Assembly (NCBI GenBank): GCA_046260765.1
Contig: JBHEOO010000016.1
Location: 5,906 to 69,905, forward strand
Length of the DNA: 64,000 nt
Reading direction: 5' to 3'
Source of the DNA: Chromatocurvus sp046260765
GTDB taxonomy: Bacteria > Pseudomonadota > Gammaproteobacteria > Pseudomonadales > Halieaceae
This document shows positions 49,834 through 58,746 of the stretch, in pieces. The position numbers and the translations under genes were made by a program. The notes below the pieces were generated by a model. That model was not told the DNA's origin and did no database searches. It saw only the letters and a list, made by a program, of their open reading frames with translations. The first letter of the stretch is position 1; each line of letters starts with the position of its first letter.

Positions 49834-51873
49834 ATGACCAATCCCCTGCTCGCGCCCGCTGAGCTGCCCCGTTTCAGCGCCATCGAGGCGTCTCACGCAG
49901 AACCCGCCATCCGTGAGCTGATAGCGCGCAACAAGGCGGCGATCACTGCTTTGCTTGATTCCCCCCACGCTCTCACCTGGGACAGCGTTCTGCAGCCGAT
50001 CGAGGCGCTTGAGGATGAACTCGCGCGCGCCTGGGCGCCGTTCAGCCACCTCAACGCGGTCGTCAACAGCGAGGAACTGCGTGCTGCGTACAATGCCTGT
50101 CTGCCGCTTTTATCTGAGTACAACACCTGGCTCGGTCAGCACGAGGGGCTTTTCGCGGTGTACCGACAGATTTCTGAAAGCCCAGCCTATGATGCTTTTC
50201 CCCCGGCACAACGGCGCAGCGTGGAGATTGCGCTGCGCGATTTCCGGCTTGCCGGTGTAGCGCTCGCGCCAGAGAAAAAGCGTGAATATGCCGAGCTTCG
50301 ACAGCGATTGTCCAAGCTCGGCGCCAGCTTCAGCGAGAATGTGCTCGATGCGACCGACGCCTGGTCTAAAGCGGTGACGGAGGCGGAGTTGTCCGGCCTG
50401 CCCGCTTCTTCAATCGAGAGTGCGCGGGATGCGGCACAGGCAAGAGGAAAACAGGGCCTGCTGCTGACGCTGGATATGCCCATGTACCTCGCGGTAATGA
50501 CCTACTGCGATGACTCCGCACTGCGCCGGGAAATGTATACCGCCTTTGCCACGCGCGCATCGGAACAGGGCCCCTATGCCGAACGCTGGGACAATAGCGC
50601 CATTATCCGCGAGACGCTCGACTGTCGACTTGAGCTCGCGCGTCTTCTCGGGTTTGACAACTACGCAGAGCTCTCTCTTGCGACTAAAATGGCCCGGGAT
50701 GTCGATGAGGTGATCGCTTTTCTGAGCGATATGGCAGATAAAGCCAGGCCCCGAGCCAAGCAGGAATGGCAGGAACTGGCGGACTTTGCGCACGCACGAC
50801 TCGGCTTTGACCAGCTTGAGGCCTGGGACGTGGCGTATTGCAGCGAAAAACTGCGGCAGCACCGTTTCTCTGTGTCGCAGGAAGAGATACGCCCCTACCT
50901 CCCGGTGCCCCGTGTTCTCAACGGCCTGTTCAATCTGGTCAAGCGGCTGTACGGCGTGGATGTCCTGGAACTGTCTGACGTCGACCGTTATCATCCCGAT
51001 TTGCAGCTGTTCGAGATCCGGCGCGACGGTTCACCAGTGGCGCGCTTCTACCTCGATCTCTACGCACGCAGCGGCAAGCGCGGGGGCGCCTGGATGGGCA
51101 ACTACAGCACCCGACGCGCTACCTCTGGCACCGACGGCCTGCAGCTCCCGGTAGCCTGGCTGGTTTGCAACTTCTCGGCCCCCTCGGGCGACTCACCCTC
51201 GCTACTCACTCATGACGAGATGACCACGCTGTTCCACGAGTTTGGGCACGGCCTGCACCACATGCTCACGGCGCAGACTGTTGCTTCGGTGTCTGGCATC
51301 AACGGCGTTGAGTGGGATGCCGTAGAACTGCCCAGCCAGTTTCTCGAAAACTGGTGCTGGGAGGCAGAGGCGCTGAGCTTCATTTCAGGTCACGTCGAGA
51401 CGGGCGAGCCGCTGCCGACGGCGTTGCTGAACAAGCTGCTGGCTGCGCGGACGTTCCAGGCCGCCATGCAGACTGTGCGACAGCTTGAATTCTCCCTGTT
51501 TGACTTCCGGCTGCATCTGGAATGGGGCAGGCAGGACTTCGATTCCGTGCAATCGCTGCTCGACGCCGTGCGCGAGGAGGTTGCCGTGCTGCAGCCGCCC
51601 ACATGGAATCGCTTCCAGAACAGCTTCAGCCACATCTTTGCCGGCGGCTATGCGGCTGGCTATTACAGCTACAAGTGGGCTGAGGTGTTATCTGCAGACG
51701 CCTATGGCCGTTTTGAAGAAGAGGGGATTTTCAATGCCGATACCGGCGCCGACTTCCTGCGGGAGGTGCTGGAAGCCGGCGGATCCCGGGATGCACTGGC
51801 AACGTTCCGGGCTTTCCGCGGGCGCGATCCGGACATCCGCGCACTCCTGCGGCATACCGGGATTGCAGCGTGA
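49834..51873 (+). CDS. prlC: Oligopeptidase A (M3 family)
   Basis: 679 aa from the ATG at 49834 with TGGAG 8 nt upstream; the ORF back to 49555 only reads through tandem repeats. TLFHEFGHGLHHML holds the HExxH zinc motif (HEFGH) and NGVEWDAVELPSQF the downstream Glu region. This cytosolic metallopeptidase degrades short peptides, including cleaved signal peptides and proteolysis products. An array of 17-18 bp repeats occupies its leader. The gene ends 7 nt before a convergent PTPS gene. Confidence 0.95.
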   Translation: MTNPLLAPAELPRFSAIEASHAEPAIRELIARNKAAITALLDSPHALTWDSVLQPIEALEDELARAWAPFSHLNAVVNSEELRAAYNACLPLLSEYNTWLGQHEGLFAVYRQISESPAYDAFPPAQRRSVEIALRDFRLAGVALAPEKKREYAELRQRLSKLGASFSENVLDATDAWSKAVTEAELSGLPASSIESARDAAQARGKQGLLLTLDMPMYLAVMTYCDDSALRREMYTAFATRASEQGPYAERWDNSAIIRETLDCRLELARLLGFDNYAELSLATKMARDVDEVIAFLSDMADKARPRAKQEWQELADFAHARLGFDQLEAWDVAYCSEKLRQHRFSVSQEEIRPYLPVPRVLNGLFNLVKRLYGVDVLELSDVDRYHPDLQLFEIRRDGSPVARFYLDLYARSGKRGGAWMGNYSTRRATSGTDGLQLPVAWLVCNFSAPSGDSPSLLTHDEMTTLFHEFGHGLHHMLTAQTVASVSGINGVEWDAVELPSQFLENWCWEAEALSFISGHVETGEPLPTALLNKLLAARTFQAAMQTVRQLEFSLFDFRLHLEWGRQDFDSVQSLLDAVREEVAVLQPPTWNRFQNSFSHIFAGGYAAGYYSYKWAEVLSADAYGRFEEEGIFNADTGADFLREVLEAGGSRDALATFRAFRGRDPDIRALLRHTGIAA

Positions 51874-51880
51874 CGGTGGC

Positions 51881-52375
51881 TTAGCGGGCTGTCCAGGTGG
51901 TACAGCCCTTCTGTCCCGGCCCGGAAGCGACGCAGATCTGCACCTCACGCAGATCCTCGCCTTGTGAGTCAGCGACGACACGGCCCAACAGATAGCGCGA
52001 GAACTCCTCCACCGTGGCGTTGACAATAGGCAGTACGAGGGTATCGCTCTTGAGAAAGTGCAGGGTCTCACCGGCAAACACCACGCGATAGCGGGAGTCC
52101 TCGTCTTCGAGCGTCTGATGCGGGGAGTGCTCCGGCAGAATCATGTACTCGTCGAGTTCGTCACACAGGCGCTTGATACGGTTCTTGTAAACGTTGTAAT
52201 CCGCCGCGAACCCGTTGCTGCCCATCGGAGCCACGATCTTTGCCGACACCGAGTAGTTGTGGCCATGCAGCCGCTCGCGCTCGGTGGCCGAGAAAATAGT
52301 GTAGTGTGCTGCGGAGAACTTGTGGCTCTCCTTGTCAATGTACAGCGTTGCAAGCTGCTCTTCGTGGTTATTCAA
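51881..52375 (-). CDS. 6-pyruvoyl-tetrahydropterin synthase family protein (COG0720), PTPS-III-like motif
   Basis: 164 aa from a TTG at 52375 with AGGAAGG about 5 nt upstream; no in-frame ATG fits and the longer frame to 52633 has none of the family's conservation. Zinc ligands are His24 (FSAAH), His37 and His39 (LHGH). Where QueD has CxxxHGH this protein has E34-R-L-H-G-H, i.e. ExxHGH without Cys, the pattern described for PTPS-III enzymes that replace FolB in folate synthesis. The C-terminal SGPGQKGCTTW does not show the usual catalytic Glu clearly. Divergent from an SDR and a YhhQ-type transporter; QueD-like or other pterin roles remain open. Confidence 0.85.
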   Translation of the reverse strand: MNNHEEQLATLYIDKESHKFSAAHYTIFSATERERLHGHNYSVSAKIVAPMGSNGFAADYNVYKNRIKRLCDELDEYMILPEHSPHQTLEDEDSRYRVVFAGETLHFLKSDTLVLPIVNATVEEFSRYLLGRVVADSQGEDLREVQICVASGPGQKGCTTWTAR

Positions 52376-52553
52376 CGGGCCTTCCTCGCGCAGTGCGCAT
52401 GCTTTTCGTCCGGGTATGCCTGCATACGCGATCCGCGCTGCGGATGGTTCACACCGCAGGCAATCCGGCGAGGCAGGGGCAGAGTATAAAGTGCTCTCAC
52501 ACAACGTTAGCATAGGCCGCAGTGCAGTGGCCCGGGACAGACAGGATAAATCA

Positions 52554-53255
52554 ATGCCCATCGCAATAATTACGGGAGCCAGTGCCGGCATCGGTTGCGC
52601 CACTGCTGGCCTGTTCCTTAACGCCGGATACACAGTCTTCAGTCTCGCCCGTCGTACCTGCCCACTACCCGGCGTCGAGCACCTGCGCTGCGACCTGCAG
52701 GATCGGGACAGTGTGGATGCAGCGATGTCGGTTCTGCTGCCGGCCGTGAGGGCGGCGGACGCAGTCGCGCTCGTTCATAATGCAAGCCAGATGCTCAAGG
52801 ATTCCGCACTGGATTGCAGCGATGAAGCACTGGCCGGCGTGCTTGGCGTCAATGTCGTTGGCATAAACACGCTCAACAGAAGACTGCTGCCCGCCCTGCC
52901 TGCATCCTCCAGCGTCATCTACGTGGGGTCCACACTGTCTGAAAAGGCCGTTGCCGGCGCGTTCAGCTATGTCGTCTCCAAGCATGCGCAGCTGGGCATG
53001 ATGCGCGCCACCTGCCAGGACCTCATGGGCAAGGGCATTCACACAGCGCTGGTCTGCCCCGGCTTCACCGATACCGAAATGCTGCGCACCCATCTGGGCA
53101 ATGACGAGGACACCCTGCGCGCAATCGGGGGCAGCAACAGTTTCGGCAGGCTGGTGGCACCGGAGGAAATCGCCGAACTGATCGTCTGGGCGCACGAACA
53201 CCCTGTCATCAACGGCACCGTCATACACGCGAATCTCGGTCAGCGGGAATCCTGA
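52554..53255 (+). CDS. SDR family NAD(P)-dependent oxidoreductase
   Basis: 233 aa from the ATG at 52554 (AGGAT upstream); the longer frame to 52320 overlaps the PTPS gene and is rejected. IITGASAGIGCATAGLF binds cofactor, VALVHNASQ replaces the usual NNAG motif, and GSTLSEKAVAGAFSYVVSKH contains Ser and Tyr-x3-Lys. Short size and pairing with a PTPS family gene recall sepiapterin- or dihydropteridine-type reductases, but this is only a context argument. The YhhQ-type gene follows after 3 nt. Confidence 0.88.
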   Translation: MPIAIITGASAGIGCATAGLFLNAGYTVFSLARRTCPLPGVEHLRCDLQDRDSVDAAMSVLLPAVRAADAVALVHNASQMLKDSALDCSDEALAGVLGVNVVGINTLNRRLLPALPASSSVIYVGSTLSEKAVAGAFSYVVSKHAQLGMMRATCQDLMGKGIHTALVCPGFTDTEMLRTHLGNDEDTLRAIGGSNSFGRLVAPEEIAELIVWAHEHPVINGTVIHANLGQRES

Positions 53256-53258
53256 ATA

Positions 53259-54041
53259 ATGAATGCCAGTATGCTGCAGGAGCGGCGGGAGCGCGTGTTT
53301 CTTATACTGGCTGCGACGTTCCTCTGCGCCATGACGCTGCTCAACGTGATCGGCATCACCCGCTTTGTCCAGCTTGGGCCGATGGCGCTCGCCGTGGGCG
53401 TACTCCCCTACCCACTGACCTTCCTGTGCACCGACCTGGTGTGTGAACTGTACGGCAAAGCCCGCGCAAACTTCCTGGTCAGCGTGGGCCTGGGGATGAA
53501 TTTCTTTATTCTGGGCGTACTGATACTGGGCAACAGCCTGCCCTCGGTCGGTCCAGAGGCCATGCCGCCCTGGCAGGTGCTGCAGCTGGCGGCGCCGGTA
53601 GCACTTCCCAACGGCGACATTGTTGAATCCAGTGTGGGGCTTTATCAGCTTATCTACGCCACCACCTCAGGCGCCGTGTTCGCCTCTATGCTCGCCTATG
53701 TTGCAGCGCAGTACTGCGACGTGCAGCTGTTTCATTTCTGGAAGCGGGTAACGCGTGGCAAGCACCTGTGGATACGCAACAACTTCAGTACGCTGATGAG
53801 CCAGATGGTGGACTCCATCATGGTTGTGACGGTGACTTTCGGCGCCGCCTTCCTGCGTGGAGACATCGCCCTCAAGGCGCTGCTGGTTCTGGTCGGCAGC
53901 AACTATATTTTCAAAGCCTGCGTGGCACTGCTCGACACCGGACCGCTGTATATTGCCGTGCACTATCTGCGGCGCTACATGATGCTCCAGTCGGGGGAGA
54001 CGGCGGCGGCGCACGGTGAAACGGAATCCTACGGAACCTGA
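53259..54041 (+). CDS. Queuosine precursor transporter family protein (YhhQ/VUT)
   Basis: 260 aa with six hydrophobic segments. LPYPLTFLCTDLVCELYGKA is the conserved VUT/DUF165 motif, and IRNNFSTLMSQMVDSIMVVT is the second family block. E. coli YhhQ imports preQ0/preQ1. The protein is longer than E. coli YhhQ (about 221 aa), with a C-terminal tail and a loop near LPNGDIVESSVG. Next to a COG0720 gene, it suggests a pterin or 7-deazaguanine link. The end overlaps convergent hda by 13 nt. Confidence 0.92.
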   Translation: MNASMLQERRERVFLILAATFLCAMTLLNVIGITRFVQLGPMALAVGVLPYPLTFLCTDLVCELYGKARANFLVSVGLGMNFFILGVLILGNSLPSVGPEAMPPWQVLQLAAPVALPNGDIVESSVGLYQLIYATTSGAVFASMLAYVAAQYCDVQLFHFWKRVTRGKHLWIRNNFSTLMSQMVDSIMVVTVTFGAAFLRGDIALKALLVLVGSNYIFKACVALLDTGPLYIAVHYLRRYMMLQSGETAAAHGETESYGT

Positions 54042-54748
54042 TCCCCTTTCCCTTGCCCCTGCCACCCCATGACCTGGCGCACAAAAGGAACGGATAGCGC
54101 TCGCTGGTAAGTGAGCGAGGCACGATCGAGCTCTTCCAGCACCACCATCAACTCACCCATCGAGCGTCCGGCGCGGTGACCGATATAGCGCGCCACCCCC
54201 TTCGGCATGGCAAGACCTCTCCGGCGAGCCCGCCCGATCAGTATCTCCTGCCTCTCCTCGTCACCGGGCGCAGGCACGCTGTAGACCAGCATCGAAGCGA
54301 GCCGCGAGCGTAGATCCGGCATCGCAATGGAAAGTGACGCAGGCGGGGCGTTCGCCGCGATCAACAGACGCGAGCCCGCCATCTGAACTGCGTTATACAG
54401 GTTGAACAGAGCCCGCTCCCAGTCGTGATCGCCCGCGACCGACTGCAGATCATCGAGGCAGATCAGCGCTGAATGCTCCACACCATCGAGGAGTGCCGCC
54501 GGGGCCATGTCGGCTACTGCCGTCAGTGGCAGGTAGAGGGCCACGCCATCACAGGCATGACAGGCTGCCTGAAGAAGATGGGACTTGCCGCCATCGCCGG
54601 GGCCATGCATGAACAGAAGGCGCTCGAGTGAACCACCGACTGCAAGGTGCACCGCCTGCACCCGCGCCTGGACAATATAATTATCGAAGGTGGCGTCGTC
54701 GCGGGGACGGATATTCAGGGGTAGCTGGCCCCCCGAGGCGGACGCCAC
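54029..54748 (-). CDS. hda: DnaA regulatory inactivator Hda
   Basis: 239 aa, GTG start. QLPLNI at residues 8-13 is the clamp-binding motif that joins Hda to the sliding clamp, followed by a AAA+ domain with Walker A FMHGPGDGGKSHLL and Walker B SALICLDDLQ. Hda-ADP with the clamp stimulates ATP hydrolysis by DnaA after initiation. Gene order PerM-hda is conserved in Pseudomonas-type genomes. The Walker A reads GPGDGGKS, with Asp-Gly-Gly before Lys. Confidence 0.92.
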   Translation of the reverse strand: MASASGGQLPLNIRPRDDATFDNYIVQARVQAVHLAVGGSLERLLFMHGPGDGGKSHLLQAACHACDGVALYLPLTAVADMAPAALLDGVEHSALICLDDLQSVAGDHDWERALFNLYNAVQMAGSRLLIAANAPPASLSIAMPDLRSRLASMLVYSVPAPGDEERQEILIGRARRRGLAMPKGVARYIGHRAGRSMGELMVVLEELDRASLTYQRALSVPFVRQVMGWQGQGKGDQVP

Positions 54749-54751
54749 GAC

Positions 54752-55834
54752 TCAAGCCCCGTAAAGATTGCTGGCGCGGTAGCGAGCGATGGCATGCCTG
54801 ACGAAAACCATCACCACCGCTGCCACAGGTAAACCGACAAGCACACCCAGAAAACCGGCAAGCTGCCCACCGGCCATCAGTGCAAATATCACCGCTATCG
54901 GGTGCAGGCCAATGCGATCGCCCACCAGAATGGGCGTAAGGAACATGCTCTCTACCAGCTGTCCGACAGCAAACACCAGCAATACCCACAGCAGCACAGA
55001 AAACTCCTGGAACTGAACGTAGGCAACAATCATGGACGCGGTGATACCGACAACAAACCCCAGGTAGGGCACGATGCTCGCGAGGCCTGCGAGTAAGCCC
55101 AGCAGCAACGCCGCCTGTACACCGACAATCCACAGCCCGCTGCTGTAAAGCACGCCAAGTGCGCACATTACAACGAACTGGCCGCGCAGGAATGCGCCGA
55201 GCACCTCATCCGCCTCCTGCGCCATGGCCCGGGTGCCGGACTGCCAGGCCCTTGGAAGCAGCCCCAGCAGCTTGCGCAGCATGTTGTCCCAGTCACGCAT
55301 GAAATAGAACGCCACCACGGGCACCAGCACAATGTTGACGAGCCACAGAAGCATGCCCAGGCCAGACCCCGTAATCTGCCCCACTGCTCTTGCAGACGCC
55401 TTGCCCAGTGACTGCCAGTTTTCAAGCAGCTGGCCCGACCAGTCGATCTCGGGCAGGCGCGAGGAAGGAATGCTCACCCTCGACTGGAGCCATGGCAGCG
55501 CACTATCGCGCAGCCAGGTGTAGAACAACGGAATCTTCTGAATCAGGATATCCAGTTGCTGCAGCAGCATCGGTATGGCGAACAGCGTGGCGATCAGAAG
55601 AATGAGGCCGAAGGCAAGAAACACCAGGACAACGCCGAGGGTGCGACTGCCTCCTCTGGCCTCTACCCTATCGACCAGCGGGTCACCGAGGTAGCCGATT
55701 ACAGCGCCAAGAACAAAGGGCAACAGAATGGGCTGGAGCAAATAAAAAAACAGACCGGCTACGGCAAATACCCCGAGAACCAGGGGCCATCGCTTGATGG
55801 GGAGGTCGATAACACGCTCGTCTATTTCTGCCAT
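54752..55834 (-). CDS. AI-2E family transporter (PerM-like)
   Basis: 360 aa with about eight membrane segments: FAVAGLFFYLLQPILLPFVL at the start and LVESMFLTPILVGDRIGLHP with GGQLAGFLGVLVGLPVAAVV near the end, the family's signature. Relatives include TqsA (AI-2 export) and PerM; the substrate is unknown here. Overlaps DUF2066 by 13 nt and is followed by hda after 3 nt, a conserved cluster. Confidence 0.93.
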   Translation of the reverse strand: MAEIDERVIDLPIKRWPLVLGVFAVAGLFFYLLQPILLPFVLGAVIGYLGDPLVDRVEARGGSRTLGVVLVFLAFGLILLIATLFAIPMLLQQLDILIQKIPLFYTWLRDSALPWLQSRVSIPSSRLPEIDWSGQLLENWQSLGKASARAVGQITGSGLGMLLWLVNIVLVPVVAFYFMRDWDNMLRKLLGLLPRAWQSGTRAMAQEADEVLGAFLRGQFVVMCALGVLYSSGLWIVGVQAALLLGLLAGLASIVPYLGFVVGITASMIVAYVQFQEFSVLLWVLLVFAVGQLVESMFLTPILVGDRIGLHPIAVIFALMAGGQLAGFLGVLVGLPVAAVVMVFVRHAIARYRASNLYGA

Positions 55835-56886
55835 ACATACACCAGGTTGGCGCCGTCGCCGCCACGGTTATCCGGAACAAGGCGGCTATTGAGCTCGATC
55901 AGCGGGCGCAGACTCTGAAGATCGGTCTGCGCCACCAGACGCAGGGTCAGTCGATCGCCCCGCAGCCACTCCACGTTCGCGAATTCCACCAGTTCGAGAC
56001 TCTCCAGCCAGCTGACAATCGCCGCGTAATCCGAGTAGCCGCTGACGCCGCTGACCTCGACCCGATCACCGGATGTGCTGCCGGCCACAGAGGACGTCAG
56101 CGCAAAGCGCCCCGCCACGACCCCGGCAACCAGATCGACGCCGGCACCCAGGAACGCATCAGCGGAGTCGGCATTGACGGGCCGGTCGGCACGGCTGCGG
56201 CCATCGTACAGCAGCCAGTCGCCCAGCCAGCGGTCACCGGACAAGGCCGCAGCGCGTCCGACCAGGACCTGTTCTGCCGGGTATCGCGCAGAGGCCTGCA
56301 TGATATGGGCAAGGCCCTGCCGCCAGGCATCGCCCGGCGACAGGGCAATCACATCCTCAAGATCGAGAATCGGCATGACCAGCGGCAGACCGCGGCGATC
56401 AAACGCCTGCTGCATTCTGACGACCAGTTCCGGGTAGCTCGCGGCATCAACCAGTTGGCGACCGTCGGGTCCATCGACGACCAGCCAGACCAACACCTGA
56501 GGTCGATTCGCAGTCCACAGCGGAGCGCCGGCTTCTATCACGAGGCCGCGGACTGTCTCGCTGCTGAACCTGAGCTCAATTGCAAGATCACTGCCGTCGG
56601 CCGCAGACTGATAGGAAAACTGCTGAAGCAGATCCCGGGCATCTCGCACGGCGCGATCAAGCACGGGCAGTGCAAGCACCTCGCGGCTGCCGGTAATCTT
56701 CACCAGCACTTCGGACAGGCCCTCACGCGCCGCAGCGTCCAGAGACGCCTGACTGCGGTCCTGCACACTGATGCGCGCACTGTAAAGGCCATCGACGACG
56801 CGTGCCGCTGCCGGAAGCGCCAGCAAAGCGCAGAGCAGGCCAGGCACGACCTTACGTACAAGGCACCTGAAAACGAATAGACTCAT
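55822..56886 (-). CDS. DUF2066 domain-containing protein
   Basis: 354 aa from the ATG at 56886; an in-frame start at 56940 would precede the signal peptide by 18 residues. Signal peptide VVPGLLCALLALPAAARV. GLYSARISVQDRSQASLDAA and GLSEVLVKITGSREVLALPV are the DUF2066 opening blocks. Probably periplasmic. Function unknown, but it is nearly always beside perM-hda-purM in this group. Confidence 0.9.
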   Translation of the reverse strand: MSLFVFRCLVRKVVPGLLCALLALPAAARVVDGLYSARISVQDRSQASLDAAAREGLSEVLVKITGSREVLALPVLDRAVRDARDLLQQFSYQSAADGSDLAIELRFSSETVRGLVIEAGAPLWTANRPQVLVWLVVDGPDGRQLVDAASYPELVVRMQQAFDRRGLPLVMPILDLEDVIALSPGDAWRQGLAHIMQASARYPAEQVLVGRAAALSGDRWLGDWLLYDGRSRADRPVNADSADAFLGAGVDLVAGVVAGRFALTSSVAGSTSGDRVEVSGVSGYSDYAAIVSWLESLELVEFANVEWLRGDRLTLRLVAQTDLQSLRPLIELNSRLVPDNRGGDGANLVYVWQK

Positions 56887-56922
56887 GCTGCCAAGTGTAC
56901 CAGCGCGAAGCGCAGGCGGAGA

Positions 56923-56945
56923 GCATAAAGCGCAAGGCATAAAGC
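56923..56945. repeat. Short direct repeat in the DUF2066-purM gap
   Basis: GCATAAAGC occurs at 56923-56931 and 56937-56945 (period 14), within the 151-nt divergent gap between DUF2066 and purM. The sequence AGTACCG also repeats just downstream (near 56953 and 56962). No PurR-type operator was found in this gap. Confidence 0.5.
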
Positions 56946-57037
56946 AAAAATAGTACCGTTGAGTACCGCCGCCGCTTTACTGGAATTGACGGAGCAGTAC
57001 ACTACGCGGCTCAATCCAGCGCCAGACAGGGAGAATC

Positions 57038-58078
57038 ATGAGCGGTAATCGCGACAAGGCCGGGCTGAGCTACCGGGATGCTGGCGTAGACATCGATGCT
57101 GGCAACGCACTCGTAGAGCGCGTCAAGGATACCGCCCGGCGCACCCACCGCCCCGAGGTCATGGGCGGTCTGGGCGGTTTTGGCGCTCTTTGCGAAATCC
57201 CGACAGGCTACTCACAGCCTGTGCTGGTATCGGGCACCGACGGTGTCGGCACCAAGCTGAGACTCGCCATGCAGCTGGGACAGCATGACACCATCGGCAT
57301 TGATCTTGTCGCCATGTGCGTTAACGACCTCGTGGTATCGGGCGCAGAGCCCCTGTTCTTCCTCGACTATTACGCAACCGGGGCGCTCGACGTTGATGTT
57401 GCAGCCCGCGTCATTGATGGCATTGGACGCGGCTGTGAACTGGCCGGCTGCGCGCTGGTGGGTGGCGAGACGGCGGAAATGCCTGGCATGTATCATGGCG
57501 GCGACTATGATCTTGCGGGATTCTGCGTTGGCGTGGTGGAAAAGAGCGAGATCATCGACGGCAGCGCGGTGCAGCCCGGCGATGTTCTCCTTGGCGTTGC
57601 CAGCAGCGGTCCGCATTCCAATGGCTTCTCGCTGATCCGCAAGGTGATCGAGATCAGCGGTGTCGATCTGCAGCAGAAACTCGCCGATACAACCCTGGCC
57701 GAAGCGCTGATGGCGCCAACCGCGATCTACGTCAAGCCACTGCTTGAGCTGATTCGCGACGGTGGCGTTCACGCTCTGTCGCATATCACTGGCGGCGGCT
57801 TGCTCGAAAACATTCCGCGCGTTCTGCCCGAAAACTGCGCGGCAGACATCGATGTCTCTTCATGGCAGTGGCCGCCGGTGTTCGAGTGGCTGCAAACCGC
57901 CGGTGGAATTGCCACAGAGGAGATGTACCGAACATTCAACTGTGGCGTCGGCATGGTGGTGTGCATGTCTCCAGACTCCTGGCTTGCGGCGATCGACACG
58001 CTTGAGCAGCATGAGTTGAAAGCCTGGAAGCTGGGGACGATCAGTCGCGGCGAGCGCCGAGTCAACCTGAAGGGGTGA
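57038..58078 (+). CDS. purM: Phosphoribosylformylglycinamidine cyclo-ligase
   Basis: 346 aa; ATG with AGGGAG 5 nt upstream. GLSYRDAGVDIDAGNALVER and VLVSGTDGVGTKLRLAMQ are PurM signatures; ALVGGETAEMPGMYHGGDYD is the second conserved block and GVASSGPHSNGFSLIRK the third. It closes the imidazole ring to AIR in purine synthesis. purN follows with a GTGA overlap. Confidence 0.97.
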   Translation: MSGNRDKAGLSYRDAGVDIDAGNALVERVKDTARRTHRPEVMGGLGGFGALCEIPTGYSQPVLVSGTDGVGTKLRLAMQLGQHDTIGIDLVAMCVNDLVVSGAEPLFFLDYYATGALDVDVAARVIDGIGRGCELAGCALVGGETAEMPGMYHGGDYDLAGFCVGVVEKSEIIDGSAVQPGDVLLGVASSGPHSNGFSLIRKVIEISGVDLQQKLADTTLAEALMAPTAIYVKPLLELIRDGGVHALSHITGGGLLENIPRVLPENCAADIDVSSWQWPPVFEWLQTAGGIATEEMYRTFNCGVGMVVCMSPDSWLAAIDTLEQHELKAWKLGTISRGERRVNLKG

Positions 58079-58746
58079 CTGGCGCTACTGATACACTGCC
58101 GCGGCTGGCGATACTGGCCTCGGGCAGCGGCTCCAACATGCAGGCGATAGCAAAGGCCTGCAGCGACGGTACCATTCCCGCGCGCATTACCTTTGTCGGC
58201 AGCAACCGGCCCGGCGCAGGCGTGCTGGCTCGCGCGCAGTGCGCAGGGATTCACCACGCCGTCATTGATCACCGTGACTACCCCTCACGAGAGGACTTTG
58301 ATCGCGCACTGTTGACCGAACTCGAACCACATGCGCCGGATCTGGTCATTCTCGCCGGCTTTATGCGCATACTGACGCCGTTGTTCATTGCGTCGTTCCG
58401 CGGACGCCTGTTGAACATTCACCCATCGCTGTTGCCAAAGTATCCCGGGCTGAACACCCACGCCAGGGCATTGGCAGCTGGAGATCGCGAGCACGGCGCG
58501 ACGGTTCACTTCGTGACAGAAGAGCTGGACGGCGGACCGCCAGCGCTACAGGCGACAGTGCCGATAATGCATAACGATAACGCTGACACACTGGCCGCAA
58601 GGGTTCTCGAACTTGAGCACCGCATCTACCCACTGGCCATCTCATGGTGGGTAACAGGGCGGCTGCGGTTGATAGCAGGAGAGGTGACACTGGATGGAAA
58701 AAAGACGCCCGCAACCGGGATACCCTACGTCCCGTGCAAGCCATAA
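58075..58746 (+). CDS. purN: Phosphoribosylglycinamide formyltransferase
   Basis: 223 aa, GTG start overlapping the purM stop. LAILASGSGSNMQAIAKA binds GAR, ILAGFMRILTPLFIASF and LLNIHPSLLPKYPGLNTHAR carry the catalytic Asn and His, and VHFVTEELDGGPPALQATV the catalytic Asp. It transfers the formyl group from 10-formyl-THF. The end overlaps DUF3108 by 53 nt. Confidence 0.96.
   Translation: MTGATDTLPRLAILASGSGSNMQAIAKACSDGTIPARITFVGSNRPGAGVLARAQCAGIHHAVIDHRDYPSREDFDRALLTELEPHAPDLVILAGFMRILTPLFIASFRGRLLNIHPSLLPKYPGLNTHARALAAGDREHGATVHFVTEELDGGPPALQATVPIMHNDNADTLAARVLELEHRIYPLAISWWVTGRLRLIAGEVTLDGKKTPATGIPYVPCKP

Noticed and set aside
52376..52633. Longer N-terminus of the PTPS protein
   Set aside because: The extension has Cys/Arg-rich random composition and lies over the divergent promoter region; the TTG at 52375 has a good Shine-Dalgarno.
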